Positions 23,508 to 35,537 of a stretch of DNA of 64,000 nt are shown piece by piece (position 1 is the stretch's first letter; every line of letters starts with the position of its first letter). A program made the translations under genes and the position numbers. The stretch is taken from the NCBI GenBank assembly GCA_963675135.1, contig OY776132.1:66664850-66728849 (forward strand), in the 5' to 3' direction. This DNA is from Galeopsis tetrahit (lineage: Eukaryota > Streptophyta > Magnoliopsida > Lamiales > Lamiaceae). The notes under the pieces were generated by a model that was not told the origin of the DNA, ran no database searches, and was given only the letters and a program-made list of their open reading frames with translations.

Positions 23508-24472
23508 GATGAATAAAACATATCTATATACTTATATTTGCAAACCTTTCTATTGCCACATGTCACCATCATATTTCCTCTACTTAATCTCTCTATTCTC
23601 ATTCATTCTAACCTTTAACTTTTAATCTCATCCATTCATTTTAACTATTAATCTTAACCCTACATTCTTAATCTTTTTCTCCTATATAACTCTCTTAATC
23701 TTTTGTTAATTTCATTCACTAATCTATTGTTCCAATCACTCATCTATTGTTTAGTACGTTTTGCAAAATTCTAATTGTTTCTTTTTTGCATAATTTTTCT
23801 AGCGCTGAATATTTTTTATTTTCTTAGAAATCTTCATCTCCATGTATGATATGTATTTCTGTAGACGACTACGATTTCATGTAAGAATCTTCGTTTTTTA
23901 TTCGAGTCGTTGTAAATTATCAGATGTTGTTTCTCTCTTATTATAGATCTGTAAAGATGTAAATTATATTAGAAATTTGTAAAGCAAATGAATGTACAAT
24001 TTCAATTATATTTCGGATCTGAATGAAGAAAACAATTCTGATTGATTATATTATAGATCTGCAGAATTCTTCAAGTTGATCGGCGTTTGATCCAGTTTTT
24101 TCGATTTTAGATTATATAATTCAATAGCCAGTTGATCTTCTTATCTCTCTGTATATGCATTGTTCTTTATTATATATTTGTTATTGTCAACTTTAATAAA
24201 GCTATATTTGAAGATGTAAAATAAAAATATATTTAGCATAGTAAAATATTAGTCTCTACTCTCTATCCCGTGTTTGAATTCAAATGTTTATTGCACCAAT
24301 TAAAATATATATGCTAGGTACAATTGTAAATTATTATAAACTTTTTTTTTATTAATTCTACATATATAATTAAACAAACTATCAAATTTAATTTAATTTT
24401 GTGTTAAATTTGTGGACTAAATTTGATTTCATAAAATTTTGTTATAATGTTAATAAGATATTCTAAATTATA

Positions 24473-24696
24473 CTCCCTCTGTCCCAGGGAAAGCTCCCCA
24501 TGAGCTTCAGACACGAATGTTAAGAAATACTAATATAATAAGTAAATCTATTGGGTAAATATCATCTCTCACAATTCATTATATTATTTTCTTTGTCCAT
24601 CGCATCATCTCTAATACATTTACTTGTTATATTAATTAGTATTTCTTAACAATCGTGTCTGGAGCTCATGGGGAGCTTTCCCTGGGACGGAGGGAG
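24473..24696. mobile_element. Stowaway MITE (224 bp)
   Basis: Starts CTCCCTCTGTCCCAGGGAA and ends in the inverted counterpart. The inverted ends pair over about 45 bases with few mismatches. Flanked by TA on both sides (24471-24472, 24697-24698). Non-coding. Confidence 0.85.
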
Positions 24697-24885
24697 TAAT
24701 TAATTTAGCGTCAATCGAGACTTTGACAAATTTAAACATAAATATATTATAGTCCATATATTACGGCTTAATTACTAATTTAGCGTGTTAATTAAATCAA
24801 GTTGCTTAGCATTATTTAATTGAGATTGATTGTAAAATAATTATACATAATTTTAGCCAGGTTAATTAGTCAATAAAGTAAATTT

Positions 24886-25410
24886 GATAATTCAAATTAT
24901 CCTAAATTTAAGTCAAATCTTAACAAATGTGTAATTTAATAAATAAGGGTCAACATTTATTTGCATTTAATGTGTTATTTAGGAAGAGTATATATATATA
25001 TATATAGAATTAAACGTATTATATATTGTATTTTTATATTCGCTTCTTAAACATTGAATCATAAATCAAGATTAATTTGTACGTGAATATCTATTATGGA
25101 GTATATTGAATTAAAAATGCTCTATTGCATTATTTGAAATTAACTAAATGTAATTAAAACTGTATTGTAAATTGTGCTAATTTATTATTTAATTAAGAGG
25201 AGTATAATTTTGGATTAATTAGTTTTTTTTTTTTTAATATATATATGTCAAATTATTCTAGATGTAAGTCAAATCTTAACAAATGTGAAAATTAATAAAT
25301 ACGGGCCAATATTTATTGGCATTTAATGTGTTATTTAGAAGTAGTATATCAATTAATCTATATATATTGAATTAAACGTGATATATATTAGTTTCTTAAA
25401 TATTGAAATC
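24886..25410 (+). repeat. Diverged direct duplication inside Helitron A
   Basis: About 24886-25080 and 25247-25410 are similar along their length. Both contain aagtcaaatcttaacaaatg and then gcatttaatgtgttattta. The copies start about 360 bp apart and have diverged by substitutions and by a (TA)n tract. Confidence 0.65.
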
Positions 25411-25559
25411 AAGAAATAAGGATATTAGTTTTTTAAATTTGAGTGGTGGGTATAACATTCAATAAATATAAGTTCAGAGTGTTTTTTTTTTCTGTCACGG
25501 TGCCCTATTAAGGAGGGGTGTGAGGGCTTTCATTTAATTTCTTATTGAATGTATATAAT

Positions 25560-26050
25560 TATTTTTTTATTGAAAAATGGTAATTGTTGTTATTGAAAAG
25601 TGGTAATTATTATTATAAAATTGTAATTTTATTACTAAAAAGTGTAACTATTAGAAGTATTATTGAAAAGTGGTAATTTTGTTACTGAAAAGTGGTAACT
25701 ATTATTATTGAAAAATGATACTTTTACTGAAAAGTGAAGTGTAACTATTATTATTGAAAAGTGGTAATTTTGTTACTGAAAAGTGGTAACTATTATTATT
25801 GAAAAATATCAATTTTATTATTGAAAAGTATAATTCTTATTATTGAAAAATGGTAGATATTTTAAATGAAAAATGTAATTCTTATTATTGAAAAGCGGTA
25901 GATATTTTAACTGAAAAATGTAATTCTTATTATTGAAAATTGGTAGATATTTTAAATGAAAAATGTCATTTTTATTATTGAAAAATGTTAGATAAAGAAA
26001 AGTGTAATTCTTATTGAAAATGGTGGATATTTTAACTAAGTGTAATTCAA
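25560..26050 (+). repeat. Degenerate gaaaagtggtaa repeat array
   Basis: About 20 irregular copies of a unit close to ttattattgaaaagtggtaa, with spacing varying between roughly 15 and 40 bases. No coding. Confidence 0.75.
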
Positions 26051-26075
26051 ATTGTTCTATTAAAATTAAATTGTA

Positions 26076-26348
26076 CTTTCACTGTCCCACAATTGTTTGC
26101 ACTATTTTCTTATTTGTTCGTCCCACAATTGTTTGCACTTCTTAAAAAGCAAATTTTTTTATAAACCCCACCCTCACAATATTCACATATTTACACAAAA
26201 TGTCATTACTTTTACACTCAATCCAATCATTCACTTTACTTTATTAAAAAAAGTTTACAAAATTATCCATCAACACTCCACTCATTACACTTTTTTTTTA
26301 ATTTATGTGCTCATAAAGTGGTGCAAACAGTTCCCGAACGAGAGGTAG
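26076..26348. mobile_element. Stowaway-like MITE (273 bp)
   Basis: The left end ctttcactgtcccacaattg pairs imperfectly with the right end (read inward ctacctctcgttcgggaact). The shared inner motif gtttgcac is on both sides, and TA flanks at 26074-26075 and 26349-26350. Confidence 0.6.
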
Positions 26349-28328
26349 TATTGATTAAAAAAAAATTACTTAAAAAATGGTAAAAAATAAATTTTAAAAA
26401 AAAATTTGTATTTAAAAACTACTATGATATATATTGTACTGATTAAATTTTTTTTTACTTAAAAATGGTAAATTAATTAAAAAATGGTAAAATTGTATTT
26501 TCTTAGCGATTACTTTGTTGTAATTTTTTTTTTTCTAATTCATATGAGTTGATTTATGCATTAATGTGCACGGTGCACACTGTGTACATCATAAGTTTTA
26601 TAGTTAATTACACAAATATGAATAAGTTGATAAGTTATATTATTATTATAAATTATTAATTGTCAATAAGTTATTTTTGCTTATTAAATTTTGAATGATA
26701 ATCTAATTTGATATGTTATTCTTCTCTTTTTGTGTTTCAAATTTGAAGATGCAGTACAATTTATATTTATTTATAAAAGAATTTATATGCTTAATTCAAT
26801 CGTACCAATTAAATTAGATTACACTATAAAGTCAAATAATTAGATATTAAATTCTAGAAATTTAAATTTATTATTATTCTTTCAAATAAACCATACTAAT
26901 TAAATCAATACATATACAATGAGACAGATACATACATGCAAGGTCACATACACATTGTAAAACACATTCACAACTATTGGCACAAACACAAATTGGCACA
27001 AACACAAATTGAAACACATACGTATCAAAAAAATTATCACACGGTAGTAAAACGTACATTCATTGACATACACACAAATTAAAATATATACTTCAATATA
27101 ACATGGAGGCATACACACTTTTAAATATTCATATGCATTTGAATATATATAGTCTTTACTGCCGTTGCTATTAAATATAACTAGAATCAGAAATGTATAA
27201 AAATTTGAAATGCATGAATTCACAAGAACATAATATAAGTCTTCATGTGTATTTTTTTTTTCTTTAGTTCAAAATTTTAAAATGTTATAAAATTTAAAGC
27301 AAAAATTCTTAAATTTCTAATATTAAAAGTTAAATAATATCTCCAACTAGACCTATATATGTTCGATCAATCTGTAACTTTTTGGCGTAATCCGAATCTC
27401 AAAGAACTTTTTTAAACTGTTACATTTTACTATACCATTATAACTTAAATGTCACATTATATTTTTTTTTTGCAATTAGTCCTAAATTTAATTATAATCG
27501 ATGCATGTAGTAATTTTTTGTTTTGGATACCCGTAAAGTTTCAAATGAGACAATTTCATATTCTATGATTTTTTGCAATGACGATAAAATAAAGTGTTCA
27601 CACACAGATTGCAACCTCTAAAGTCTTTTTTTGAAGAGTAAGAGTGGATTATAAATATCTTGCCTAGATTCAAATGAAAAAATATGTAAATGTATAATAA
27701 ATGTTGTCTACAAAGAAGTTTTCGCAAGTTTTAATATCATATATTAATTTCTTTTATAAATAAACTTATGATTCTCTATTTTATTATTATTATTTATATA
27801 TATGGTGCAATCTATACTGCTATAAATTTTCATTTTTTTAGTTTTTAATAGAATAATAAATTTATAAATCTATAAATGTTTTAAAAATTATTTTTTAAAT
27901 TAATAAATAAAAAATAAGATATATTATAAATTTATTTCAATCCCGTGTAAAACACGGGTCTTACACTAGTACTATATAAATTTTAATATGGAAATAAAAT
28001 AATTCATAATACCCCATATATTCTCATCTAAAAGACATCGCAACATCATCCATGAATGATCCATCCCACATGCACTCAAAAAGATTTATAAGAGTGGGTT
28101 GATGAAAGAGATTTATAAGACCATGCCGTAATATTTATAATTATAATATTTATGAATTATTAATTTAGAGTTTTAATGAGACCTAATATTTATAAAGTTT
28201 TTTTTTTAAATTATTATATTATTATCTTATCGAATTTGATGATTTTTTACAAAGGCCCAAGTAGGGATCGAAAGATTTTATTATTTTATAGAGTTTATTA
28301 ATTTATAGAGTTTATAGAGGGTTTACTG

Positions 28329-29189
28329 TACATGCAATAATATATGTTACTACATATTATAATGTAAGTTAATATATCAACAAAAACACTAGAAAAATAA
28401 ATAATGTTTTACTATTGTTGACAAACTTTTCAGTAAGAAAATCTCTTTGTGTTTAATGAGTGAGGTTTTGTATTATGAATATGTGGCTTGATTACAATTA
28501 ATAGTCTGTCAAACATTTAATGAACATTCTTCTCTCTAGTTCTTCCCTTCGAATGTTCATTATCCTTTTCTCTCTCATTCCTTCCTTTTATATCCTCTTC
28601 CGCATGGCTCCCATGTTGGTCGGGTGTGCATGTGGAAGGTGTTTTCTTCTGTTTCCACGTGTCCTCCACCTCATTTCTCTTGGTCAAGGAACTTATGACT
28701 TGCATTAAATGTTGATGACATCACTTCTTGACTAATGATGACTTTTCTGCAGGTGGGACCCTCTAGGGGCAAACTGTGTTTTGCTTGTGAACAGCTTTTA
28801 GCTCGCATATGATCTTTCCGAAATCTGGAAGTATGTCCTGCTCGCTGAGAGACATCGATGTCCTGTTCGCATCTTGTTTCCTTTCTGCTCGCTAACGTGA
28901 CCTTGATAAATACCGGGGCCGTATTCTAGCACGAATGGGATGAGCTCGCTTCATTCCCCGAGCAGGGTGTGTGTATTATTTTGCTTGGGTGAATTAGTTA
29001 ATTTCTGGCATAACATTTGCCCCCTAGATTGCTCCTCACTCCAATTGTTGTGAGGGGCGAGCTATCCTTCCATATCCCGGTTGATTAGAAGTTGCCCACA
29101 ACACGATTTCTCACGAGACCAACTTATTTGCTACTTCTAAAATGGAATGGACCAAAGAACGAGAGGAATGGTGGATGCTTCGGCGGGGG
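28329..29189. other. Unclassified region, possible LTR remnant
   Basis: 28331-28420 repeats the ttactacat-type sequence seen near 22725-22800. From about 28425 to 29090 base composition becomes more balanced, with a taaatacc motif (28905-28912) and several copies of gctcgc. The segment near 29005-29065 has a wording often found near LTRs (cataacatttgccccctag). I could not assign it to a known element. Confidence 0.35.
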
Positions 29190-30380
29190 GAGGATCATGA
29201 TTGGGAAAGACGACAGAGGAAGGTTATGTTCTTTTGAAAGATATGGCGAAAAACGGGAATCAATGGCCATCCGAGAGAAGACAAAACCGAAGAGTTGCCT
29301 CAACTCAAGAATCGGAAGAAAATGCCAAGTTATCCAACAAAGTGGATAAGTTGATCTCTTTGATGAAGGCCAAATCACTAGTGGAGCCTAATGATGCACA
29401 ATACGAAGAGGCACATTACATGAACAACCAAAGAGATCGACATTTTAGAGAGCGAGGTTGGAATGAAAGGCAAGGTCGTGAGAACTATCACCCTCCTAAT
29501 CCGAACCAATATCATCCCGGCTTGAGAAACCATGAAAATTTCTCATATGCTAACCCACACAATGCCATTCAACCACCGTCGAACTTCAATGCACGAGATG
29601 GTGTGATCGATGAGTCCTCTTCAAAGCTTACCATGGAAGAAATGTTCATAACATTCATAGGAGAAACTAAGAAGTTCATGGAAGAGACAAAGAGTTTCAT
29701 GACAAAGACTTAGCAAAAGATTGAAAGTCAAGATGAGAAAATTGGTCAATTGGAAAATGAGGTGATGGGAATTAAGAATGATGTGAAAGCCATTGAGATT
29801 CAAGTAGGTCAAATCGCTAACATGGTTGGAAATCAACACAAGTCGGGTCGATTCCCCTCAACCACGGAATTGAACCCCAAAGAGCAATGCAAGACAATTA
29901 AGTTGAGGAGTGGCACAAGTTATGAAGGCCCCTTGATGCCAAAGGAAGATGGTGAAGAGGAGCAACAAGGAAGAGAAGTTGAGAAGAAAGATGTTGAGAA
30001 AGAGAAAACAAGTGCCTACAAGCCTCCATCTCCATACCCTCAACCACTCAAGAAGACGGGTTTGGAGGCAAAGTTTGTCAAATTCTTGGAGATGTTTAAA
30101 AAGATTCATATCAACATCCCTTTGGCGGAGGCGCTTGAGCAAATGCCTCACTATGCCAAGTTTTTGAAGGAAATAATGTCCAACAAGAGGAAGATGGTGG
30201 AGTATGAGACAGTGCACTTAACCGAAGAGTGTAGCTCCATAATCCAAGCTAAGCTACTTTCAAAGCTTAGGGACCCCGGATCCTTTACTTTGCCATGCAT
30301 CATTGGAGATGGATGTACATTTAAGGCTTTATGTGATCTTGGAGCTAGCATTAACCTCATGCCATTATCTCTAACTGCAC
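29190..30380 (+). pseudogene. Gypsy (Athila/Tat-like) gag-protease fragment
   Basis: One frame from about 29201 to 30380 is open apart from a TAG at 29711-29713, which is one C-to-T change from CAG. It begins at a gag segment (MAKNGNQWPSERR), passes a charged coiled-coil linker and a KTIKLRSGTSYEGP segment. It then enters the region before the protease (INIPLAEALEQMPHYAKFLK) and the active-site segment CDLGASINLMPLS. That order is typical of Athila/Tat Gypsy elements. It stops right after this motif at a GTAAAT sequence, and no RT, integrase or LTR follows. Confidence 0.8.
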
Positions 30381-30535
30381 AGGTAAATTCTGCTTTTTTC
30401 TTTTCTGTAAGAAACTAAGAACCAAATAGAATCTGATCACTAACTAGCAGAATGTGTCTTGAGATGGTACAGTATTGGTTACTTGCATTGTTTCCTTTAG
30501 TAGATAACTCCGAATGGGTGTACCATAGACGAGGT
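30381..30535. other. Short non-coding flank of the LTR element
   Basis: AT-rich sequence between the Gypsy fragment and the LTR element. It continues past the LTR element at 34311. No feature is recognised. Confidence 0.4.
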
Positions 30536-31562
30536 TGTCACATCCCGATTTTTAGGGGCCTAGATGAAAATACTATATTTTTACTTTTGAAGGCCAACTA
30601 AATAAAATACTGTCTTATCTTCACTTTCAAAAGACTTTGAAATACTGAAGTAGATCAAATTTATGAATTATAAAAAGATGTGCAGCGGAAGTAAATATTA
30701 AATAAAGACAATTTTGAAAACTTAACACCAATCATTCAAAAATAAATAAATTTACTGTAAAGGTAAATATAATTTTTAATAAATCAAAAGATGTGACTTT
30801 TTATTAAACGAAATACTTAAATAACATACGATCGAACTAATTAAATTACAGTTTTAAAATAATAATTACTTTCTTTTCTTGACACGCATCCACCGTCCCT
30901 CCACCGCCACACCTTTAATCTCCTTTAATCTGTAAAAATGTTAATATGATTGGGGTGAGCAAATCAACTAGCTCAGTGGGATTAACTTTGTCACAGTTAA
31001 ATATCAATGCAAAAATAACCATCAACTCACAAACATGCGTAAATAAGTCTTCCATAATATAAGTCTTCCATAACATAAGTCTTCCATAACATAAGTCTTC
31101 CATATATTGACCAATTAAATTGGCCAATCTGTATACGGTGGAGTTGCCCCCAAGGATCTTACCATCCCGGACCGTCGTCCCCGCTAGCTATAACGACCTT
31201 TCCGTCGAAATAACCCATAATATCGTAAACATAGGTTCATGTAGCTAAGTAACAATTAAATTCACAAATAACATTTAAAGGTGACAAAATGAATACGTAA
31301 GTAAGAAAATCCCACCTCGATTATATGTCGTGGATGCAATGAATGTAATTGAAGCAATAACTTTAATCTTCTTGGAGTCGACTTCCATGAATTGAGAGTA
31401 AAATAAATAATTCTAAATTTTTTGTGTGAGAATACTTTTAGTGTCTTTTAGTTTTGCAAATACAGTCTCTATTTATAACGGAAAGATGAGTTTTCTTGTT
31501 AGAAAAATTAGGGATTTAAATCTATTTTAGAAATCTCAAGATGAATTATTAAATAAATAGAT

Positions 31563-31593
<31 letters not shown>

Positions 31594-31670
31594 GGGATCT
31601 TGAATTTGAAATCAAAGTTGTAGTAATAAGTTTGTAAACATTGACGAAGTAGAATTCAAAGTACAACTTT

Positions 31671-31701
<31 letters not shown>

Positions 31702-32021
31702 CTTAACTCCGCAACATAATTAAAAGATATAAAATTTTAAATTTATTGGGGGAGAAAGTATTACTGTCTCTCGAGTATTGAAAATATTCTTATAATTTGA
31801 TTTGTTAAAAAAAATACGTGTACAAAATAGAGAAAATATAATTTTAGTTGAGAGATTTTTGGGATAAAGATTTGATACATAAGAAAATACCAATTCAATA
31901 TTAATGTTTATCTCGGAGAAAAAAGATAAAATAACCTTAGTGAAATTTTAAATTGTAGATAAGAGTAAAGATTTTTAGTTCATTTTCTTAATTAGCAAAT
32001 CATACGCACACATAACTCTTA

Positions 32022-32064
<43 letters not shown>

Positions 32065-32319
32065 AGTATTTAAAAAAAATAAATAATAAAATACATATTA
32101 ATATCTACATAATTCTACTTGTATTCACTATATACATACGTACAGATATATCATATATTAAAAAAAAACAACTCATTAATATATAATTATATTTAGTGAT
32201 TATTTTATTTAAACCCTCTCAATTAAATAAATAATGTCTCAAATAATATCGTATCTATCATAGTTTATTTTTAAAATATATATATTTTATAATACATGGT
32301 AAAATTATGGGGTGTTACA
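30536..32319 (-). repeat. LTR of non-autonomous element, left copy (3' LTR, 1784 bp)
   Basis: Matches the right copy closely apart from a 181-bp segment (30987-31167) missing from the right copy and different lengths of (TAA)n and (TA)n tracts. The extra segment contains four direct copies of a 15-bp ataagtcttccata-type unit (about 31044-31105). Confidence 0.9.
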
Positions 32320-32335
32320 TTCTTTCCCCCTTAAA
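32320..32335 (-). promoter_or_regulatory. Polypurine tract of non-autonomous LTR element
   Basis: On the minus strand ttaagggggaaagaa directly precedes the TGTAACACCCC start of the 3' LTR. Confidence 0.85.
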
Positions 32336-32685
32336 ATATTTTCGTCCTCGAAAATAAGAATTTATTTGATAAAATATGCATGCACGTTTTGAAATAATCA
32401 TGTAGTGAATGCACTTGCTATCATAATATCTCTTTGAACTTGTAACTTGTAACGTACGTAGCATGTGATGCATGTATCATATATCATGTGATCATCTTTC
32501 CATGAATAATAACAATAAGTTAAATTTTACATTCCATATAATACCTTGTTGGAGTTGAAGCGGTGGGCGACGGTGAAGGATGTCATAACTTATACTCAAC
32601 AATGAATAATTTAAATTCTTTTGAAAAAATATTTCCATGATTCAAAAGTTTTTTTTTTTTTACAAGTCTACAAGAACGTAGACCT

Positions 32686-32697
32686 GCTCTGATACCA
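32686..32697 (-). promoter_or_regulatory. Primer-binding site (initiator Met tRNA type)
   Basis: On the minus strand TGGTATCAGAGC lies two bases after the end of the 5' LTR. This sequence is complementary to the 3' end of plant initiator methionine tRNA. Confidence 0.9.
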
Positions 32698-32699
32698 TT

Positions 32700-33543
32700 T
32701 GTCACATCCCGATTTTTAGGGGCCTAGATGAAAATACTATATTTTTACTTTTGAAGGCCAACTAAATAAAATACTGTCTTATCTTCACTTTCAAAAGACT
32801 TTGAAATACTGAAGTAGATCAAATTTATGAATTATAAAAAGATGTGCAGCGGAAGTAAATATTAAATAAAGACAATTTTGAAAACTTAACACCAATCATT
32901 CAAAAATAAATAAATTTACTGTAAAGGTAAATATAATTTTTAATAAATCAAAAGATGTGACTTTTTATTAAACGAAATACTTAAATAACATACGATCGAA
33001 CTAATTAAATTACAGTTTTAAAATAATAATTACTTTCTTTTCTTGACACGCATCCACCGTCCCTCCACCGCCACACCTTTAATCTCCTTTAATCTGTAAA
33101 AATGTTAATATGATTGGGGTGAGCAAATCAACTAGCTCAGTGGGATTAACCGGACCGTCGTCCCCGCTAGCTATAACGACCTTTCCGTCGAAATAACCCA
33201 TAATATCGTAAACATAGGTTCATGTAGCTAAGCAACAATTAAATTCACAAATAACATTTAAAGGTGACAAAATGAATACGTAAGTAAGAAAATCCCACCT
33301 CGATTATATGTCGTGGATGCAATGAATGTAATTGAAGCAATAACTTTAATCTTCTTGGAGTCGACTTCCATGAATTGAGAGTAAAATAAATAATTCTAAA
33401 TTTTTTGTGTGAGAATACTTTTAGTGTCTTTTAGTTTTGCAAATACAGTCTCTATTTATAACGGAAAGATGAGTTTTCTTGTTAGAAAAATTAGGGATTT
33501 AAATCTATTTTAGAAATCTCAAGATGAATTATTAAATAAATAG

Positions 33544-33582
<39 letters not shown>

Positions 33583-33655
33583 GGGATCTTGAATTTGAAA
33601 TCAAAGTTGTAGTAATAAGTTTGTAAACATTGACGAAGTAGAATTCAAAGTACAA

Positions 33656-33686
<31 letters not shown>

Positions 33687-34001
33687 TAACTCCGCAACAT
33701 AATTAAAAGATATAAAATTTTAAATTTATTGGGGGAGAAAGTATTACTGTCTCTCGAGTATTGAAAATATTCTTATAATTTGATTTGTTAAAAAAAATAC
33801 GTGTACAAAATAGAGAAAATATAATTTTAGTTGAGAGATTTTTGGGGTAAAGATTTGATACATAAGAAAATACCAATTCAATATTAATGTTTATCTCGGA
33901 GAAAAAAGATAAAATAACCTTAGTGAAATTTTAAATTGTAGATAAGAGTAAAGATTTTTAGTTCATTTTCTTAATTAGCAAATCATACGCACACATAACT
34001 C

Positions 34002-34045
<44 letters not shown>

Positions 34046-34305
34046 AGTATTTAAAAAAAATAAATAATAAAATACATATTAATATCTACATAATTCTACT
34101 TGTATTCACTATATACATACGTACAGATATATCATATATTAAAAAAAAAAAACTCATTAATATATAATTATATTTAGTGATTATTTTATTTAAACCGTCT
34201 CAATTAAATAAATAATGTCTCAAATAATATCGTATCTATCATAGTTTATTTTTAAAATATATCTTATGTATTTTATAATACATGGTAAAATTATGGGGTG
34301 TTACA
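32700..34305 (-). repeat. LTR of non-autonomous element, right copy (5' LTR, 1606 bp)
   Basis: Shorter than the left copy by a clean deletion between attaac and cggaccg near 33150. Otherwise only a handful of substitutions were noticed (for example agtaacaa versus agcaacaa). Confidence 0.9.
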
Positions 34306-34310
34306 GAGGT

Positions 34311-35534
34311 GGTTTAAGGCATCTATATAAGTCAAGAAACTCAATTTGAGCTGCTCCTTTAAAATATCCCGACGAAGTCAAAACAAAAAAGTGATACTTT
34401 TGATGTTTCTGTTTCTGCTTACTCCTAACAAACTTCAAAAAAATGTTGATAATGAACATTGTGAATAGGCATAAATCATTCAAGAATCAAAACAAGGTCT
34501 CTTTTTATTTTTATGTTTTTGTGCTTCTTATAAACGAAGAACATCAAAACTTACAGCAGAATACAGAGTATACAGTATTTTTATAAGATACTCCTATAAT
34601 ACTGAATCATGATAAGATTTTATGCTTTTTTAAAGCGATGTAAACTGTTCGCGTAGCGTCTTTTTTAGTGAATAAATTTTTACCTTTTTGCTCAAAAAAA
34701 ATAAATACTATTTCGCTATCTTAAGGTTCTATTCAGCGCTCGATTACACTCACTCAAGTTCAAAATCTCTGTGACATATGACAGGACGTAAGTAAAACTT
34801 ATCAAGATAGTTCTAGATAAGTTTTTACTAAATCTTATTACAAATGTCTCAATAAAAAAAAAAAAAAATTGTCATCTCATTTCTCCTCTTTTAATTCCTT
34901 TCCCTAAATTTCAATTTTTTCAAATTTCTACTTAATTTATCTTTAATCAGAATTTTTAGATTTTTTTTTTTTTTTAACAATATTTCAGTTACTAGTTTTT
35001 TTATTGAGTTTATATAATGATGGGAGATAGAAACTTATTTTAAACTAGCTAGTTATTTATTTGAATTCATTTTCCTATTTATAATTATTCCAACATGGTC
35101 ATCTACTAACATTTGGTGAAAGATTAATGGTAAATAATACTCTAAAATTATCAATTCATATTAAGAATATTTCAGAAATTTATTTTCCTTCTTTTTTTTC
35201 TATTCTAGATATTTTTCAGATTTCTTAAAATGTTAGCCAAACAATCACCATTATTCAAATTTATCAAATGAGTAAATTTATGCATTTATCAAATGAGTAA
35301 ATTTATGCTTGCAAACTCTTTTATAGTAGAACATATAGAAACATAAAGTACATGTTTTGGAGAAAGGAAAAAACTAGTTGTCGATTTTGGGAATGCTTAT
35401 AAGCCTAGGTGAATTTCGCTTGTTGCCTTCATTAGTCATAACAGATTGACTAACAAGCTGGATCAATTTTTAATTGTGATTAAATGTGGATAATGAAATT
35501 TGAAAAAAGATAAACTATGGTGACCAAAAGTCCC
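34311..35534. other. Non-coding stretch, possible LINE 3' end
   Basis: No gene. Near 34640-34710 the words agtgaataaatttttacctt and a following A-run resemble the 3' end of plant L1-type LINEs, but no target duplication was found. A direct duplication of about 24 bp (ttatcaaatgagtaaattta) is at 35264-35308. Confidence 0.35.
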
Positions 35535-35537
35535 TTA

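Larger units (their letters stand above)
23523..27969 (+). mobile_element. Helitron A candidate (4.4 kb, non-autonomous)
   Basis: It starts TCTATATACTTATATTTGC and ends with a hairpin (cccgtg-taaaa-cacggg, 27942-27958) followed by tcttacaCTAG at 27969. A precedes it and T follows it. The first 200 bases are clearly similar to the 5' end of Helitron B (minus strand, about 55463 downward), and the 3' ends are alike too, so they belong to one family. No Rep/helicase ORF is seen. Inside are two Stowaway MITEs, a diverged duplication and an array of gaaaagtggtaa repeats. Confidence 0.7.
23022..28328. mobile_element. TIR DNA element with CAGTAAA ends, containing a SINE and a Helitron
   Basis: The left end is CAGTAAAACCTCTATAAATT and the right end, read inward, CAGTAAACCCTCTATAAACT, each preceded by TA on the outer side (23020-23021 and 28329-28330). 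This suggests a TA target duplication. I see no transposase, so the superfamily is left open. Removing the nested SINE (with its duplication) and Helitron leaves only about 0.75 kb of this element. Confidence 0.55.
30536..34305 (-). mobile_element. Non-autonomous LTR retrotransposon (chromovirus Tekay/Del-type ends)
   Basis: A structurally complete element on the minus strand: two long LTRs in direct orientation around a tiny internal region (32320-32699, 380 bp) that holds only the primer-binding site and the polypurine tract. The outer 5-bp target duplication gaggt is perfect (30531-30535 and 34306-34310). LTR ends are TGTAACACCCC and GGGATGTGACA on the minus strand. The PPT side contains a tttcgaggacgaaa motif characteristic of Del/Tekay chromoviruses, which suggests the parent. 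There is no gag or pol, so movement would need proteins in trans. It interrupts the flank of the Gypsy fragment. Confidence 0.9.

Noticed and set aside
25560..26050. CRISPR-like regular repeats
   Set aside because: Spacing and unit sequence are irregular, and the host is a plant.
28517..28708. Overlapping ORFs on both strands
   Set aside because: Short, without recognisable motif or promoter, in an unclassified probable repeat.
29092..29349. ORF overlapping the start of the Gypsy fragment
   Set aside because: It is another frame of the same gag region; the frame from 29201 matches the family.
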